Positions 20,863 through 29,759 of a stretch of DNA of 64,000 bases are shown in pieces. Under the pieces are notes generated by a model. It searched no databases. It saw only the letters and a list, made by a program, of their open reading frames with translations, and was not told the DNA's origin. Source of the DNA: Hyphomicrobiales bacterium (GTDB lineage: Bacteria; Pseudomonadota; Alphaproteobacteria; Rhizobiales; OSC116); assembly GCA_002401855.1 (NCBI GenBank), contig NVUH01000003.1:1-64000 (forward strand). The letters run 5' to 3'. A program made the position numbers and the translations under genes. Position 1 is the first letter of the stretch, and each line of letters begins with the position of its first letter.

Positions 20863-21378
20863 ATGTTTGATATAGGTTGGACCGAGATTATGGTGATCGT
20901 AGCGGTTGCCGTCATCGTTGTGGGCCCAAAAGACATTCCCAAAATGCTAAAAACCGTGGGCAAATATTTGCGCAAGGCAAAAACCATGATGCGCGATGTG
21001 CGCCGTCAGGTCGAAGAGGTTGCTGACATTTCAGAGCTTAAACAGCTCAAAGAGGATGCCGAAAACCTCACCAAAGATCTTACAAAAGATATGGGTGTTG
21101 ATAGTTTTGATGATCCCATGAAGGTCAGCACGCCAACGCCAAAAGCCGAGTCCGCGATACCCGATCCGACATTTGCTGAGGCGAAACCTGCAACCAAAGC
21201 CAAGCCAAAAACAACCGCAAAAGCCAAGGCTAAGGCCAAAACAGCGGTTAAAAAAACCACCAAACCCAAAGCCGTAAAAACAGCATCAGTTAAAAAAGCC
21301 CCTGTCAAAAGAGCTCCTGTCAAAAAAACCACGGCAAAAAAAGCCCCAGTCAAAAAAGCGGTTAAAACCGCATCATAA
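20863..21378 (+). CDS. tatB: Sec-independent protein translocase subunit TatB
   Basis: Tat substrate-receptor component acting with TatC. The N-terminus MFDIGWTEIMVIVAVAVIVVGPKDIPKML is typical TatB: membrane helix, GPKD hinge, then an amphipathic helix to about residue 75. Residues from about 108 to 171 are a highly basic low-complexity tail made of Ala, Lys, Pro, Thr and Val (repeats like KKAPVK), resembling histone-H1-like tails. TatB tails are variable in the family, so the core call is firm while the tail role is unknown. Confidence 0.94.
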   Translation: MFDIGWTEIMVIVAVAVIVVGPKDIPKMLKTVGKYLRKAKTMMRDVRRQVEEVADISELKQLKEDAENLTKDLTKDMGVDSFDDPMKVSTPTPKAESAIPDPTFAEAKPATKAKPKTTAKAKAKAKTAVKKTTKPKAVKTASVKKAPVKRAPVKKTTAKKAPVKKAVKTAS

Positions 21379-21399
21379 ATAAGTGTTACGATTAAAAAT

Positions 21400-22239
21400 A
21401 TGTCAGCAGAAATAGAGCAAGATACCAATCAAACCGAAATGGACGAGAGCCAAGCGCCGATCATGGATCATCTCTATGAGCTACGCAACCGCATGATCAA
21501 AGCCATCATCGCTCTGGTGGTTTTTGCTTGTTTCTGCGGCTTTTTCGTCAATGATATTTATAATTTTCTACTGGTGCCATTTGTCAGTGCGGTTGGCGAT
21601 GCCGAAAACGCACGGCTTATCTACACAGCGCCGCAAGAATTATTCTTTGTATATCTAAAACTGGCTCTATTTGGCGGCATGATATTGGGCTTCCCATTCA
21701 TCTCGTTCCAAATTTACGCCTTCATCGCCCCCGGCCTTTATAAAAATGAGCGCGGTGCTTTCATCCCCTATCTCATTGCCACACCTGTGCTTTTTATCAT
21801 GGGCGCATCTTTAGTCTACTTTTTCGTCATGCCTTTCGCCATGGATTTCTTCGTCGGTATGGAGCAAGAGGGCGGCGAAGGCTTGGCCTCAATCCAGCTC
21901 GAACCCCGCGCCACCGAATATCTAAGTCTGGTGATGACGCTCATTCTGGGCTTCGGTTTTATGTTCCAATTGCCTGTCATCCTCACGCTTTTGGCGCGCA
22001 TTGGCGTGGTCAGCTCTGCATGGCTTAAAAGCAAACGTAAATACGCCATTGTCATTATTTTTGCTGTAGGTGCCATTCTAACCCCGCCCGATCCTATTTC
22101 TCAGCTCGGCTTGGCTTTCCCAACCCTGCTGCTTTATGAATTGTCGATATTTGCAGTTAAATTCATCGAACGATCCCGAGCCAAAAAGCGCGCCGAACAA
22201 GATTCTGATGATGATTCAGATGACGATAAAGATGAATAA
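21400..22239 (+). CDS. tatC: Sec-independent protein translocase subunit TatC
   Basis: Core multi-span Tat subunit that recognises the twin-arginine signal. The 279-residue protein has an acidic N-terminus, the family MDHLYELRNRMIKA cytoplasmic motif, six hydrophobic segments and the FLKLALFGG-type and SFQIYAFIAPGLYKNER motifs. The C-terminus ends in an Asp-rich tail (DSDDDSDDDKDE). It is the third gene of the tat operon, 21 bases after tatB, and is followed by serS after 94 bases. Confidence 0.96.
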   Translation: MSAEIEQDTNQTEMDESQAPIMDHLYELRNRMIKAIIALVVFACFCGFFVNDIYNFLLVPFVSAVGDAENARLIYTAPQELFFVYLKLALFGGMILGFPFISFQIYAFIAPGLYKNERGAFIPYLIATPVLFIMGASLVYFFVMPFAMDFFVGMEQEGGEGLASIQLEPRATEYLSLVMTLILGFGFMFQLPVILTLLARIGVVSSAWLKSKRKYAIVIIFAVGAILTPPDPISQLGLAFPTLLLYELSIFAVKFIERSRAKKRAEQDSDDDSDDDKDE

Positions 22240-22293
22240 TTAGGTTGATAATCAGCCCATTTTTCTCTACTTACAACTTAACTAATTTATAAA

Positions 22294-22313
22294 GGCGGCG
22301 ATTCCGCGCTGCC
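22294..22313 (+). promoter_or_regulatory. serS: Hairpin in the serS 5' leader
   Basis: GGCGGCG (22294-22300) can pair with CGCTGCC (22307-22313) with one G-U pair around a six-base loop, 20 bases before the serS ATG at 22334 and just before its GGGAGG ribosome site. No U-run follows, so it is not a terminator. A regulatory role is conjecture. Confidence 0.35.
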
Positions 22314-22333
22314 GACAATATCGGGAGGCTTTT

Positions 22334-23614
22334 ATGCACGATATCAAATGGATTCGCGAAAACCCAACAGCGTTCGAGGCTGCAATGTCACGTCGCAAAT
22401 TATCTGGCACTGCCGAAAAAGCTATATTGCTAGATAAAGCCCGCCGCGATCACGTCGCAGGCCTGCAAGAGTTACAAACCCAGCGCAACGAAGCCTCAAA
22501 AGCCATCGGCAAAGCCAAAGCCAGTGGCGATGAAGCGGCCGCCCAAGCCGCCATTGCCAATGTCGCCAAAATCAAACAAGCCGTCCAAGATGGCGAAGAA
22601 ATCGAGCGCAAACTCACCGATGAACTCAATGATTTCCTCCTAGAGCTACCCAACATCATGTTCGATGATGTGCCAGATGGTGCCGATGAGGATGATAATG
22701 TCGAAACCCACCGCGTCGGCACACCACCAAAATTTGATTTCGAACCCAAACAACATTTCGACATCGGCGAAGCTTTAGGCCAAATGGATTTCGAAGCCGC
22801 CGCCAAAATGTCAGGTTCACGCTTCGTAGTGCTCAAAAAAGATTTAGCACAACTAGAGCGCGCCCTAGCCAATTTCATGCTCGATCTGCACACTCAAGAT
22901 TATGGCCGCGAAGAAGTCGTCGTGCCACTTTTGGTCAACGCCAACGCCCTTATCGGCACCAACCAATTGCCAAAATTCGAAGCAGATATGTTCAAAACCA
23001 CTGATGGCAAATATCTAATCTCAACCTCAGAAGTCTCACTCACCAACCTAGTGCGCGAAACCACAATGCCCGAGGCCGATCTACCCAAACGCTACACATC
23101 TTACTCGAATTGCTTCCGCAGCGAGGCAGGCAGTGCAGGGCGCGACACCCGCGGCATGATCCGCCAACATCAATTCAGCAAAGTCGAAATGGTCTCAATC
23201 GTCCACCCCGACAAAAGCGAAGCCGAGCAAATGTTAATGCTAGAAGCCGCCGAAGAGGTGCTGAAACGCCTAGGCCTAGCCTACCGAGTGGTAAAACTCT
23301 GCTCAGGCGATACAGGCTTCGGCGCCAAACGCACATTCGATATTGAAGTCTGGCTACCCGGCCAAAATCAATACCGCGAAATCTCATCAGTCTCAACCTG
23401 CGGCGATTTCCAAGCAAGGCGCATGAATTCAAGGTTCAAACCAACCGAAGGCAAAGGCGCCCAATATGTCCACACCCTCAACGGTTCAGGCTTAGCCATC
23501 GGCCGCACAATCGTCGCGATTCTAGAAAACTACCAAACAAAAGACGGCTCAGTGATTGTGCCCGAAATATTACAGTCATATATGGGTGGTAAAACCCTCA
23601 TAAAAGCCACCTAA
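22334..23614 (+). CDS. serS: Seryl-tRNA synthetase
   Basis: Charges tRNA-Ser and tRNA-Sec. The 426-residue protein has the N-terminal coiled-coil arm (about residues 30-100, rich in Ala, Glu, Lys) and a class II catalytic core with motif 2 FRSEAGSAGRDTRGMIRQHQFSKVE and motif 3 near NGSGLAIGRTIVAILENYQ. A strong GGGAGG site precedes the ATG. It sits between tatC and surE, a common alphaproteobacterial order. Confidence 0.97.
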   Translation: MHDIKWIRENPTAFEAAMSRRKLSGTAEKAILLDKARRDHVAGLQELQTQRNEASKAIGKAKASGDEAAAQAAIANVAKIKQAVQDGEEIERKLTDELNDFLLELPNIMFDDVPDGADEDDNVETHRVGTPPKFDFEPKQHFDIGEALGQMDFEAAAKMSGSRFVVLKKDLAQLERALANFMLDLHTQDYGREEVVVPLLVNANALIGTNQLPKFEADMFKTTDGKYLISTSEVSLTNLVRETTMPEADLPKRYTSYSNCFRSEAGSAGRDTRGMIRQHQFSKVEMVSIVHPDKSEAEQMLMLEAAEEVLKRLGLAYRVVKLCSGDTGFGAKRTFDIEVWLPGQNQYREISSVSTCGDFQARRMNSRFKPTEGKGAQYVHTLNGSGLAIGRTIVAILENYQTKDGSVIVPEILQSYMGGKTLIKAT

Positions 23615-23632
23615 CCAGATTGCGCTCTAACA

Positions 23633-24403
23633 ATGACAAAAATAAATAAAATCCTGATCGTAAATGACGATGGCATTGATGCCATCGGCCTCAAATCCAT
23701 AGTTAAAATCGCCAACGAGATCTGCGATGATGTCTGGATCGTCGCCCCCATGTATGAGCAAAGCGGCGTCTCTCGCGCCATCTCAATCCACGACCCCATC
23801 TATGTCACCAAGCGCGATAAAAAAACTTTCGCCATCAAAGGCACCCCTGCCGATTGCGTCATCATGGCACTCGAAAAGCTAATCGGTTCCGACCCAGATC
23901 TCATCCTGTCAGGCGTCAACCGCGGCCATAATGCCGCCGATTTTATGCATCTTTCAGGCACAGTCGCCGGCGCAGGCATGGGCAGTTCCTATGGCATCCC
24001 GTCCATGGCACTCAGCCTCACGGGCAACATTCGCTCCAACCACAAAACCCTCCATTGGCAAATGGTCGAGCAAACTTCCCCGGCGTTAATTCAAAAACTT
24101 TTCGACATGCAGCTCGACCCCAACAACATCATCAATATCAATTATCCAGATTGTTCAGCAGATGATGTCAAAGGCATAAAAACCTGCAAACAAGGCAAAC
24201 GCAGCGATCGTTTCGCCATTGTTGATGAACGCGAAAACCTGCGCGGTTCAAACTATTATTGGATTAATTTCAAAGGCATGGATCCCAACCCGCAAAAAGA
24301 CAGCGAGCTAGAAGCACTTAAGCAAAATTACATTGCCGTCACTGCCATCAGCCAAGATTTAACAAATTATAAAATGAATGAATTCATAAATAAAAACTTA
24401 TAA
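23633..24403 (+). CDS. surE: 5'/3'-nucleotidase SurE
   Basis: Metal-dependent nucleoside monophosphate phosphatase. The 256-residue protein starts with the conserved ILIVNDDGIDAIG metal site, then AP-EQSG (VAPMYEQSGVSRAI), GTPADCV, and the SGVNRGHN motif with the Asn ligand, followed by SGTVAGA. Length is normal. It lies 18 bases after serS and 84 bases before pcm; surE-pcm-nlpD is the same order as in enterobacteria. Confidence 0.95.
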   Translation: MTKINKILIVNDDGIDAIGLKSIVKIANEICDDVWIVAPMYEQSGVSRAISIHDPIYVTKRDKKTFAIKGTPADCVIMALEKLIGSDPDLILSGVNRGHNAADFMHLSGTVAGAGMGSSYGIPSMALSLTGNIRSNHKTLHWQMVEQTSPALIQKLFDMQLDPNNIININYPDCSADDVKGIKTCKQGKRSDRFAIVDERENLRGSNYYWINFKGMDPNPQKDSELEALKQNYIAVTAISQDLTNYKMNEFINKNL

Positions 24404-24487
24404 TTCGTAGATAACAAATCTTTAATAAATAGTTAAATATTATAGCCTATAATGCGCTTGAAATTTTAGTTTAGAGTAGAGGCAAGA

Positions 24488-25201
24488 ATGGCTCTTGATA
24501 AAGCGCAAAGCGTTCCAATTCCCCCAAATAGCAATCGCGCGGCTCCCATCAGCGATCAAGATGAAGAGCGGCTAAAAAAGCTCAAAATGATTATGGGCTT
24601 GCGCAAGCATGGCATTTCGACCCCTCAAATCCTCAAAACCATGGAGCTCATCCCGCGCGAAAAATTTCTTTCCCCGTCATTCGCCGCCCGCGCCTATGAA
24701 GACCGCGCCTTGCCAATAGAATGCGGACAAACCGTTTCCCAGCCTTATATTGTCGCCTATATGTCCGAGCAATTAGAGTTAAATGATCGCGTAAAAGTGC
24801 TAGAGGTCGGCACAGGTTCTGGCTATCAAGCATCAATCTTATCCAAGCTTTCCCGCCGCGTTTACACAATGGAACGCTATCACACCTTGCACCGCATGGC
24901 CGAGGCACGCTTTCAAGCTTTAAATCTATATAACATCACCGCCATGACAGGCGATGGTCTGCTCGGCTGGCCGCATCAAGCGCCGTTCGATCGCATCATT
25001 GTCACCGCCGCGGCCGAGCGCATTCCGCGCATTCTCATCAATCAGTTAAAAGATGATGGCATTATGATCTTGCCGTTAGGTCCAATAGGCGGCGATCAAC
25101 GCTTGCTTAAAGTCAAAAAAACCACATCTGGCATAAAGTGCAAAGAACTGTGCCCCGTGCGTTTCGCGCCATTGGTGCCTGGCATAGCAAAACAAAAATA
25201 G
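24488..25201 (+). CDS. pcm: Protein-L-isoaspartate O-methyltransferase
   Basis: Repairs isoaspartyl residues in damaged proteins using S-adenosylmethionine. After a proline-rich N-terminal stretch of about 25 residues, the conserved domain shows GQTVSQPYIVAYMSEQL, the SAM motif VLEVGTGSGYQASIL, VYTMERY and the post-motif II DRIIVTAAAERIP. The protein has 237 residues, slightly longer than E. coli Pcm because of the N-terminus. AGAGG precedes the ATG. The downstream gene encodes an NlpD-like lipoprotein. Confidence 0.95.
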   Translation: MALDKAQSVPIPPNSNRAAPISDQDEERLKKLKMIMGLRKHGISTPQILKTMELIPREKFLSPSFAARAYEDRALPIECGQTVSQPYIVAYMSEQLELNDRVKVLEVGTGSGYQASILSKLSRRVYTMERYHTLHRMAEARFQALNLYNITAMTGDGLLGWPHQAPFDRIIVTAAAERIPRILINQLKDDGIMILPLGPIGGDQRLLKVKKTTSGIKCKELCPVRFAPLVPGIAKQK

Positions 25202-25324
25202 CCATTAATTGTTAACATTCACCATTTTTTAACCATATTCGCTAAGCACTCCTTCATAATGCTTTGCTATTATTTGATCTAAGTTGGTAATAAATTATTA
25301 TCTGTCATCTCAGATATTTTTGTA

Positions 25325-26626
25325 ATGAGTATCCATATGTTTAAGTTTTCAAAATTGTTCAGTGCCGTCACCTTAAAAAAATCGACAAGCCTTATCGTGC
25401 CGACAATCTTTGTCTTTGGCCTTTCGGCCTGTAGTTCAGATGTTGCCCGCTTTGCCAGTTTAGATATGCAAAACAGACAGGTAGCTTTTAATAATGTGCA
25501 ACAAACGAGCTTAGCACCGCTTGCCGATGTCGCCTCTAGCAACCAAATGGCTGGCGTCATGCCGAGGGCTATTGATAGCCAGTTCACCGCCGCCATTCCA
25601 AGCAGCAATTTAGTGCAAACTGCAGCCACGTCTAACAATGGCTTCATGGGCAATAACAATCCTGATACCTATCGCATTTCAACTGGCGATACATTATATA
25701 GCATTGCACGGCGCTTTGGCCTCACAGTCGAAACTTTAAGCCAAGCCAACAATCTCGATCAATATTCATCACTAAAAATTGGCCAGCAAATTTTCCTACC
25801 GCGTAAAGGCAGCACAAGCTTCATCGCCAATTCACCGCGCACATTAGTAAATGCACAACCTGCCGAAATCAGCTCTTTGCCGCAAACATCAATTGCGCAG
25901 CGCCAATTCGCCGCACCAGTTGCCACCAAAGCATTCGCGCCCTTGCTACAAGAACCTGTACAACAAAAAATTGTGCAACCAGCCGTAGTAATGTCTTCAG
26001 TCGCAGGTGAATATATCGTGCAACCCAAAGACACGCTCTATTCAATTGCCCGTGCTCAAGGTGTGCATGTTAACGTCATCAAAAACCTAAACGGCCTTAC
26101 GGGTGCCGAAGGTTTGCGCATAGGTCAAAAAATTCGCGTCAGTGGCGCCGCAGTCGCCGCCACTCCCGTTGCACCCGCAAAAATCAAAACCGCGGTAGCC
26201 CAAAAAGCCGTGGTCGCGGCATTGCCCAAGCCCGAAAAACGTAGCTCAAGCCGTTTCCGTTGGCCAGTAAGTGGTCGGGTTATCTCCGAATATGGCAAAA
26301 AACCCGATGGCCGCCGTAACGATGGTCTAAACGTAGCCGTGCCCCCAGGCACAGTGGTTAAAGCCTCCGAAAATGGCGTGGTCGCCTATGCAGGTAATGG
26401 TCTCAAAAGTTATGGCAACCTTATTTTAATCAAGCATGATGGTGGCTGGGTTACGGCCTATGCACATAATGGTTCAATCTTGGTCAAAAAAGGCGATAAA
26501 GTCCGCCGTGGTCAAGCCATTGCCCGCTCAGGTCAAACTGGCGATGTAACCAAACCACAATTGCATTTCGAGATCCGCCGTGGCGCTCTCGCCGTCAACC
26601 CACGCAAATATCTTTCGTCTAACTAA
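25325..26626 (+). CDS. nlpD: NlpD-like LysM/M23 lipoprotein, probably non-catalytic amidase activator
   Basis: A 433-residue lipoprotein: signal peptide with lipobox LSAC (Cys36), a low-complexity region, LysM domains at about 115-160 and 229-272, and a C-terminal LytM/M23 domain (about 315-430). The M23 metal motif is degenerate: the position of the HxGxD site reads NDGLN, while AYAH and LHFEIR remain. This is what is seen in NlpD/EnvC, which activate cell-wall amidases and do not cut peptidoglycan themselves. Synteny surE-pcm-nlpD supports the call. A bidirectional terminator follows at 26651. Confidence 0.88.
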   Translation: MSIHMFKFSKLFSAVTLKKSTSLIVPTIFVFGLSACSSDVARFASLDMQNRQVAFNNVQQTSLAPLADVASSNQMAGVMPRAIDSQFTAAIPSSNLVQTAATSNNGFMGNNNPDTYRISTGDTLYSIARRFGLTVETLSQANNLDQYSSLKIGQQIFLPRKGSTSFIANSPRTLVNAQPAEISSLPQTSIAQRQFAAPVATKAFAPLLQEPVQQKIVQPAVVMSSVAGEYIVQPKDTLYSIARAQGVHVNVIKNLNGLTGAEGLRIGQKIRVSGAAVAATPVAPAKIKTAVAQKAVVAALPKPEKRSSSRFRWPVSGRVISEYGKKPDGRRNDGLNVAVPPGTVVKASENGVVAYAGNGLKSYGNLILIKHDGGWVTAYAHNGSILVKKGDKVRRGQAIARSGQTGDVTKPQLHFEIRRGALAVNPRKYLSSN

Positions 26627-26650
26627 AAGTCAGATATCAGAATTCAAAAG

Positions 26651-26674
26651 GGATAGCTCAGGCTATCCTTTTTT
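26651..26674. terminator. Rho-independent terminator between convergent genes
   Basis: GGATAGC (26651-26657), loop TCAG, GCTATCC (26662-26668), then six T. It ends the nlpD-like transcript; A-residues before the stem also make it plausible for the convergent ATPase gene on the minus strand. Confidence 0.85.
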
Positions 26675-26679
26675 CGTTC

Positions 26680-27543
26680 CTATAACTTCACACCCAATTG
26701 TCCCGCCAAATTGGTAATAAATTGCCAAGCCACGCGTCCCGTGCGCCCCCCGCGCGATGCCGCCCATTCAAGCGCCGCCCGCCGCAACTCTTCATCCGCT
26801 ATTTCAAAGCCATAATGCGCACTATAATTATGCACCATGCCCAAATATTCAGTTTGCGACGGGTTGTGAAACCCAACCCAAAGCCCAAATCGATCAGATA
26901 GCGATACTTTTTCATCAATCGTATCGCGCACATTAATCGCATTGGCTTGCTCATTTTCAATCATTTCGCGCGGCAATAAATGGCGGCGGTTACTGGTCGC
27001 ATAAAATATAACATTCTCAGCCTTGCCCTCAAGCCCGCCCTCCAAAATTGCCTTAAGCGATTTATAACTGTCATCTCCCGCGTCAAAACTCAAATCGTCA
27101 CAATATAATATAAATCTTTCATCGCGTGCTGCCAGTTGCCGCATTAATAACGGCAAGCTGCTAATGTCCTCACGGTGTATTTCAACCAGTTTTAACTCAG
27201 CATATTCAGCACCAATCAATTCATAAACCGCCTTGGTCAGCGAGCTTTTGCCCATACCGCGCGCACCCCACAACAATACATTATTGGCGGTCAACCCCTT
27301 GGCAAATTGCCGTGTATTGTCGGTTAAAACTTGTTTCTGATAGTCAATATTGCGCAACAACTCAATGTCGATGGCGTTTATTTTGGCCAATGGCCGCAAA
27401 TATTGCTCCTCAGCCTCCCAAATAAACCCATTACCGCTGTAATCGGTCACCATTTTAGGCGTAGTCTTTTGCTGCTCAGCAATTTGTTTTAACGATTGCG
27501 CCACATCAGTTAGTTGGCTTAACAATTCTTCATACACACTCAT
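26680..27543 (-). CDS. DUF815 family AAA ATPase
   Basis: A 287-residue ATP-binding protein of the DUF815 family. Visible are Walker A LLWGARGMGKSSLTKA, Walker B-like RFILYCDDLSFD, a sensor-1 region IFYATSNRRHLLPREM, and the family segments SLSDRFGLWVGF and GGRTGRVAWQF. I set the start at the ATG (27543) with GAGGGA upstream and not the in-frame TTG four codons before it. The gene is on the minus strand between nlpD and yajC, an arrangement (DUF815 next to yajC-secDF) common in Alphaproteobacteria. Cellular role unknown. Confidence 0.88.
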   Translation of the reverse strand: MSVYEELLSQLTDVAQSLKQIAEQQKTTPKMVTDYSGNGFIWEAEEQYLRPLAKINAIDIELLRNIDYQKQVLTDNTRQFAKGLTANNVLLWGARGMGKSSLTKAVYELIGAEYAELKLVEIHREDISSLPLLMRQLAARDERFILYCDDLSFDAGDDSYKSLKAILEGGLEGKAENVIFYATSNRRHLLPREMIENEQANAINVRDTIDEKVSLSDRFGLWVGFHNPSQTEYLGMVHNYSAHYGFEIADEELRRAALEWAASRGGRTGRVAWQFITNLAGQLGVKL

Positions 27544-27651
27544 TTTGTCCCTCAATGTTCTTTTTTTGCCTAAATTAACTGCATCAGGTGGTATTTATCA
27601 ATCACATTCTTAAAAAACCTGCTGATAATCCATTTATTTGTGGCTGCAATG

Positions 27652-27679
27652 TTGCAAAGTTAAAAATCAAGGTTATATT
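27652..27679 (+). promoter_or_regulatory. yajC: Promoter candidate upstream of yajC
   Basis: TTGCAA (27652-27657) and TATATT (27674-27679) are separated by 16 bases, about 65 bases before the yajC ATG. Sequence match only. Confidence 0.4.
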
Positions 27680-27743
27680 CCACATAATTAGCAATTGGGG
27701 GTAATCATCTCTATTGTGATCAATAAGTTTAAGGAAAATCGAC

Positions 27744-28034
27744 ATGGATTCAAATATCATCCAATTTATGCCCATCATCTTCATCTTCGTGGTGATGTAT
27801 TTCTTGGTCATACGCCCACAACAAAAAAAGGCTAAAACCCATCGTGAAATGATTGCCAATGTGCGTCGCGGCGATACAGTGGTCACAAGCGGCGGTTTGA
27901 TTGCCAAAATCTCTAAAGTGAATGATGACAATGAATTGACTGTCGAAATTGCCGAAGGCGTAAAAGTCCGCATCGTGCGCGGTATGATTTCAGAAGTTCG
28001 CGTTAAAGGCGAACCTGTTGCCGAAAAAAAATAA
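27744..28034 (+). CDS. yajC: Sec translocon accessory protein YajC
   Basis: Small inner-membrane subunit that associates with SecDF and the SecYEG translocon. The 96-residue protein has one N-terminal helix (IIQFMPIIFIFVVMYFLVIRPQQKKAK), the GDTVVTSGGLIAKISKV motif and a short cytoplasmic domain, all canonical. AAGGA precedes the ATG. A strong terminator follows at 28040, so secD, 87 bases downstream, may need its own promoter or readthrough. Confidence 0.96.
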   Translation: MDSNIIQFMPIIFIFVVMYFLVIRPQQKKAKTHREMIANVRRGDTVVTSGGLIAKISKVNDDNELTVEIAEGVKVRIVRGMISEVRVKGEPVAEKK

Positions 28035-28039
28035 TCATC

Positions 28040-28078
28040 AAGCAGCTTGGCTCAATCAGCCAAGCTGCTTTTCTGTTT
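28040..28078 (+). terminator. Strong hairpin terminator after yajC
   Basis: AAGCAGCTTGGCT (28040-28052), loop CAATC, AGCCAAGCTGCTT (28058-28070), followed by a T-rich stretch broken by C and G. A 13-bp perfect stem between yajC and secD implies partial uncoupling of yajC from secDF. Confidence 0.8.
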
Positions 28079-28120
28079 TCGTTTAGGCATTCGCCACTTT
28101 AAATATCAGAAAGCCTGCAC

Positions 28121-29713
28121 ATGTTGCATTTCTCAACTTGGAAAACCACCCTCATTGCATTAATCAGTTTGGCAGGCATTTTATTCGCTTTGCCAAATAT
28201 TTTAACCGATGAGCAGAGCCAAAATCTCCCCAGCTTTATGCCCAGTAATAAATTGCATCTGGGTCTAGATCTAAAAGGTGGCTCGCATTTATTATTGCAA
28301 GTCCAAATCGCAGTCATCATTTCCGAGCGTATGGAAGCCACTAAAGACGACATTCGCTCAAGCTTGCGTGAGAAAAAAATCGGCTATACAGGCCTTAAAG
28401 TGGATGATGAAAACGTCACATTAAAATTGCGCGATGCCACACAAATGGAAGATGCCATCATCGCCATTAAAGGCCTCAGCCAACCTGTCACTACAAGTTT
28501 GCTACAAGGCAATTCAGTGCGCGATATTGTGGTCACACAAACTTCCGACACCGCCATCAGCGTGACTTTGTCAGATGAAGAACGCATTTCGCGGGTTAAA
28601 TCAGCAGTCGCCCAATCGATCGAAATCCTCCGCCGCCGTATTGATGAATTGGGCACAACCGAACCAACCATTCAACCACAAGGCGATGATCGTATCTTGG
28701 TGCAAGTGCCAGGTGTTGAACCTGATGCATTAAAAGCTATCATTGGCAAAACCGCAAAACTCACCTTCCACGAAGTCGATAATAGAACCGATCCAAGCGG
28801 CATCATCCCCAGCGATAGCTTCGTACTGCCAGATATTGAAAACAAAGCCCAATTATACGTACTCAAAAAACGCCCCATCCTAACGGGCGAAAATCTAGTC
28901 GATGCTCAAGCCGGCTTTAGTCAACAAAATAACCAAGCCATAGTCAGTTTTAAATTCGATACCGCAGGTGCTAAAAAATTCGGCAATTACACCGCCTCAC
29001 ATGTTGGCGAGCCCTTTGCCATCGTGTTGGATAATGAGGTCATCTCCGCCCCCCGAATCAACGAAGCCATCCGCGGCGGTTCAGGCCAAATTTCAGGCAA
29101 CTTTACAGTTGAAGGCGCCAACGAGCTGTCTATTTTGCTCAGGGCAGGCGCACTACCCGCCCCGTTGGATATCTTAGAAGAACGCTCAGTCGGCCCAAGC
29201 CTAGGCGCAGATAGTGTCGAAGCAGGTAAAATCGCCTCCATCGTCGGCATCGTCGCCGTTGTGCTATTCATCTTATTCTCATACGGCCTATTCGGCCTGT
29301 TCGCCAACATCGCCCTGATGATCAATCTACTGCTCATCATCGGTGTCCTATCCATGCTGCAAGCCACACTCACCCTACCGGGCATTGCGGGCATTGTGCT
29401 GACAATCGGTATGGCGGTCGATGCCAACGTGCTTATTTTCGAGCGCATACGCGAGGAAGCCTTGCTAGGCAAATCCCCCATTGCCGCCATCGAAACAGGC
29501 TACAACCGTGCTTTGACCACAATTTTAGATGCCAACATCACCACCTTCATCGCGGCTGTCATCCTGTTCTATCTAGGCACAGGCCCGGTCAAAGGTTTTG
29601 CGGTCACATTGTCAATCGGCATCATCACCTCAGTGTTCACCGCCTTTGTAGTTACGCGTTTGATGGTTTCAATTTGGATAAGACGCAAGCGTCCTAAATC
29701 AATTCCAATTTAA
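28121..29713 (+). CDS. secD: Protein translocase subunit SecD
   Basis: RND-type membrane protein that uses the proton motive force to aid Sec export. The 530-residue protein has the N-terminal helix, the periplasmic P1 region with LGLDLKGGSHLLLQV, a distal segment GGSGQISGNFTVEGANELSILLRAGALPAPL, and five further helices including TIGMAVDANVLIFERIREE. These are the hallmarks of SecD. secF follows after 46 bases. Length is normal for an alphaproteobacterial SecD. Confidence 0.96.
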   Translation: MLHFSTWKTTLIALISLAGILFALPNILTDEQSQNLPSFMPSNKLHLGLDLKGGSHLLLQVQIAVIISERMEATKDDIRSSLREKKIGYTGLKVDDENVTLKLRDATQMEDAIIAIKGLSQPVTTSLLQGNSVRDIVVTQTSDTAISVTLSDEERISRVKSAVAQSIEILRRRIDELGTTEPTIQPQGDDRILVQVPGVEPDALKAIIGKTAKLTFHEVDNRTDPSGIIPSDSFVLPDIENKAQLYVLKKRPILTGENLVDAQAGFSQQNNQAIVSFKFDTAGAKKFGNYTASHVGEPFAIVLDNEVISAPRINEAIRGGSGQISGNFTVEGANELSILLRAGALPAPLDILEERSVGPSLGADSVEAGKIASIVGIVAVVLFILFSYGLFGLFANIALMINLLLIIGVLSMLQATLTLPGIAGIVLTIGMAVDANVLIFERIREEALLGKSPIAAIETGYNRALTTILDANITTFIAAVILFYLGTGPVKGFAVTLSIGIITSVFTAFVVTRLMVSIWIRRKRPKSIPI

Positions 29714-29759
29714 TCTCAATCGCTCAATAATCTTCATTCATTCAGAAAAGGAAAATCAC

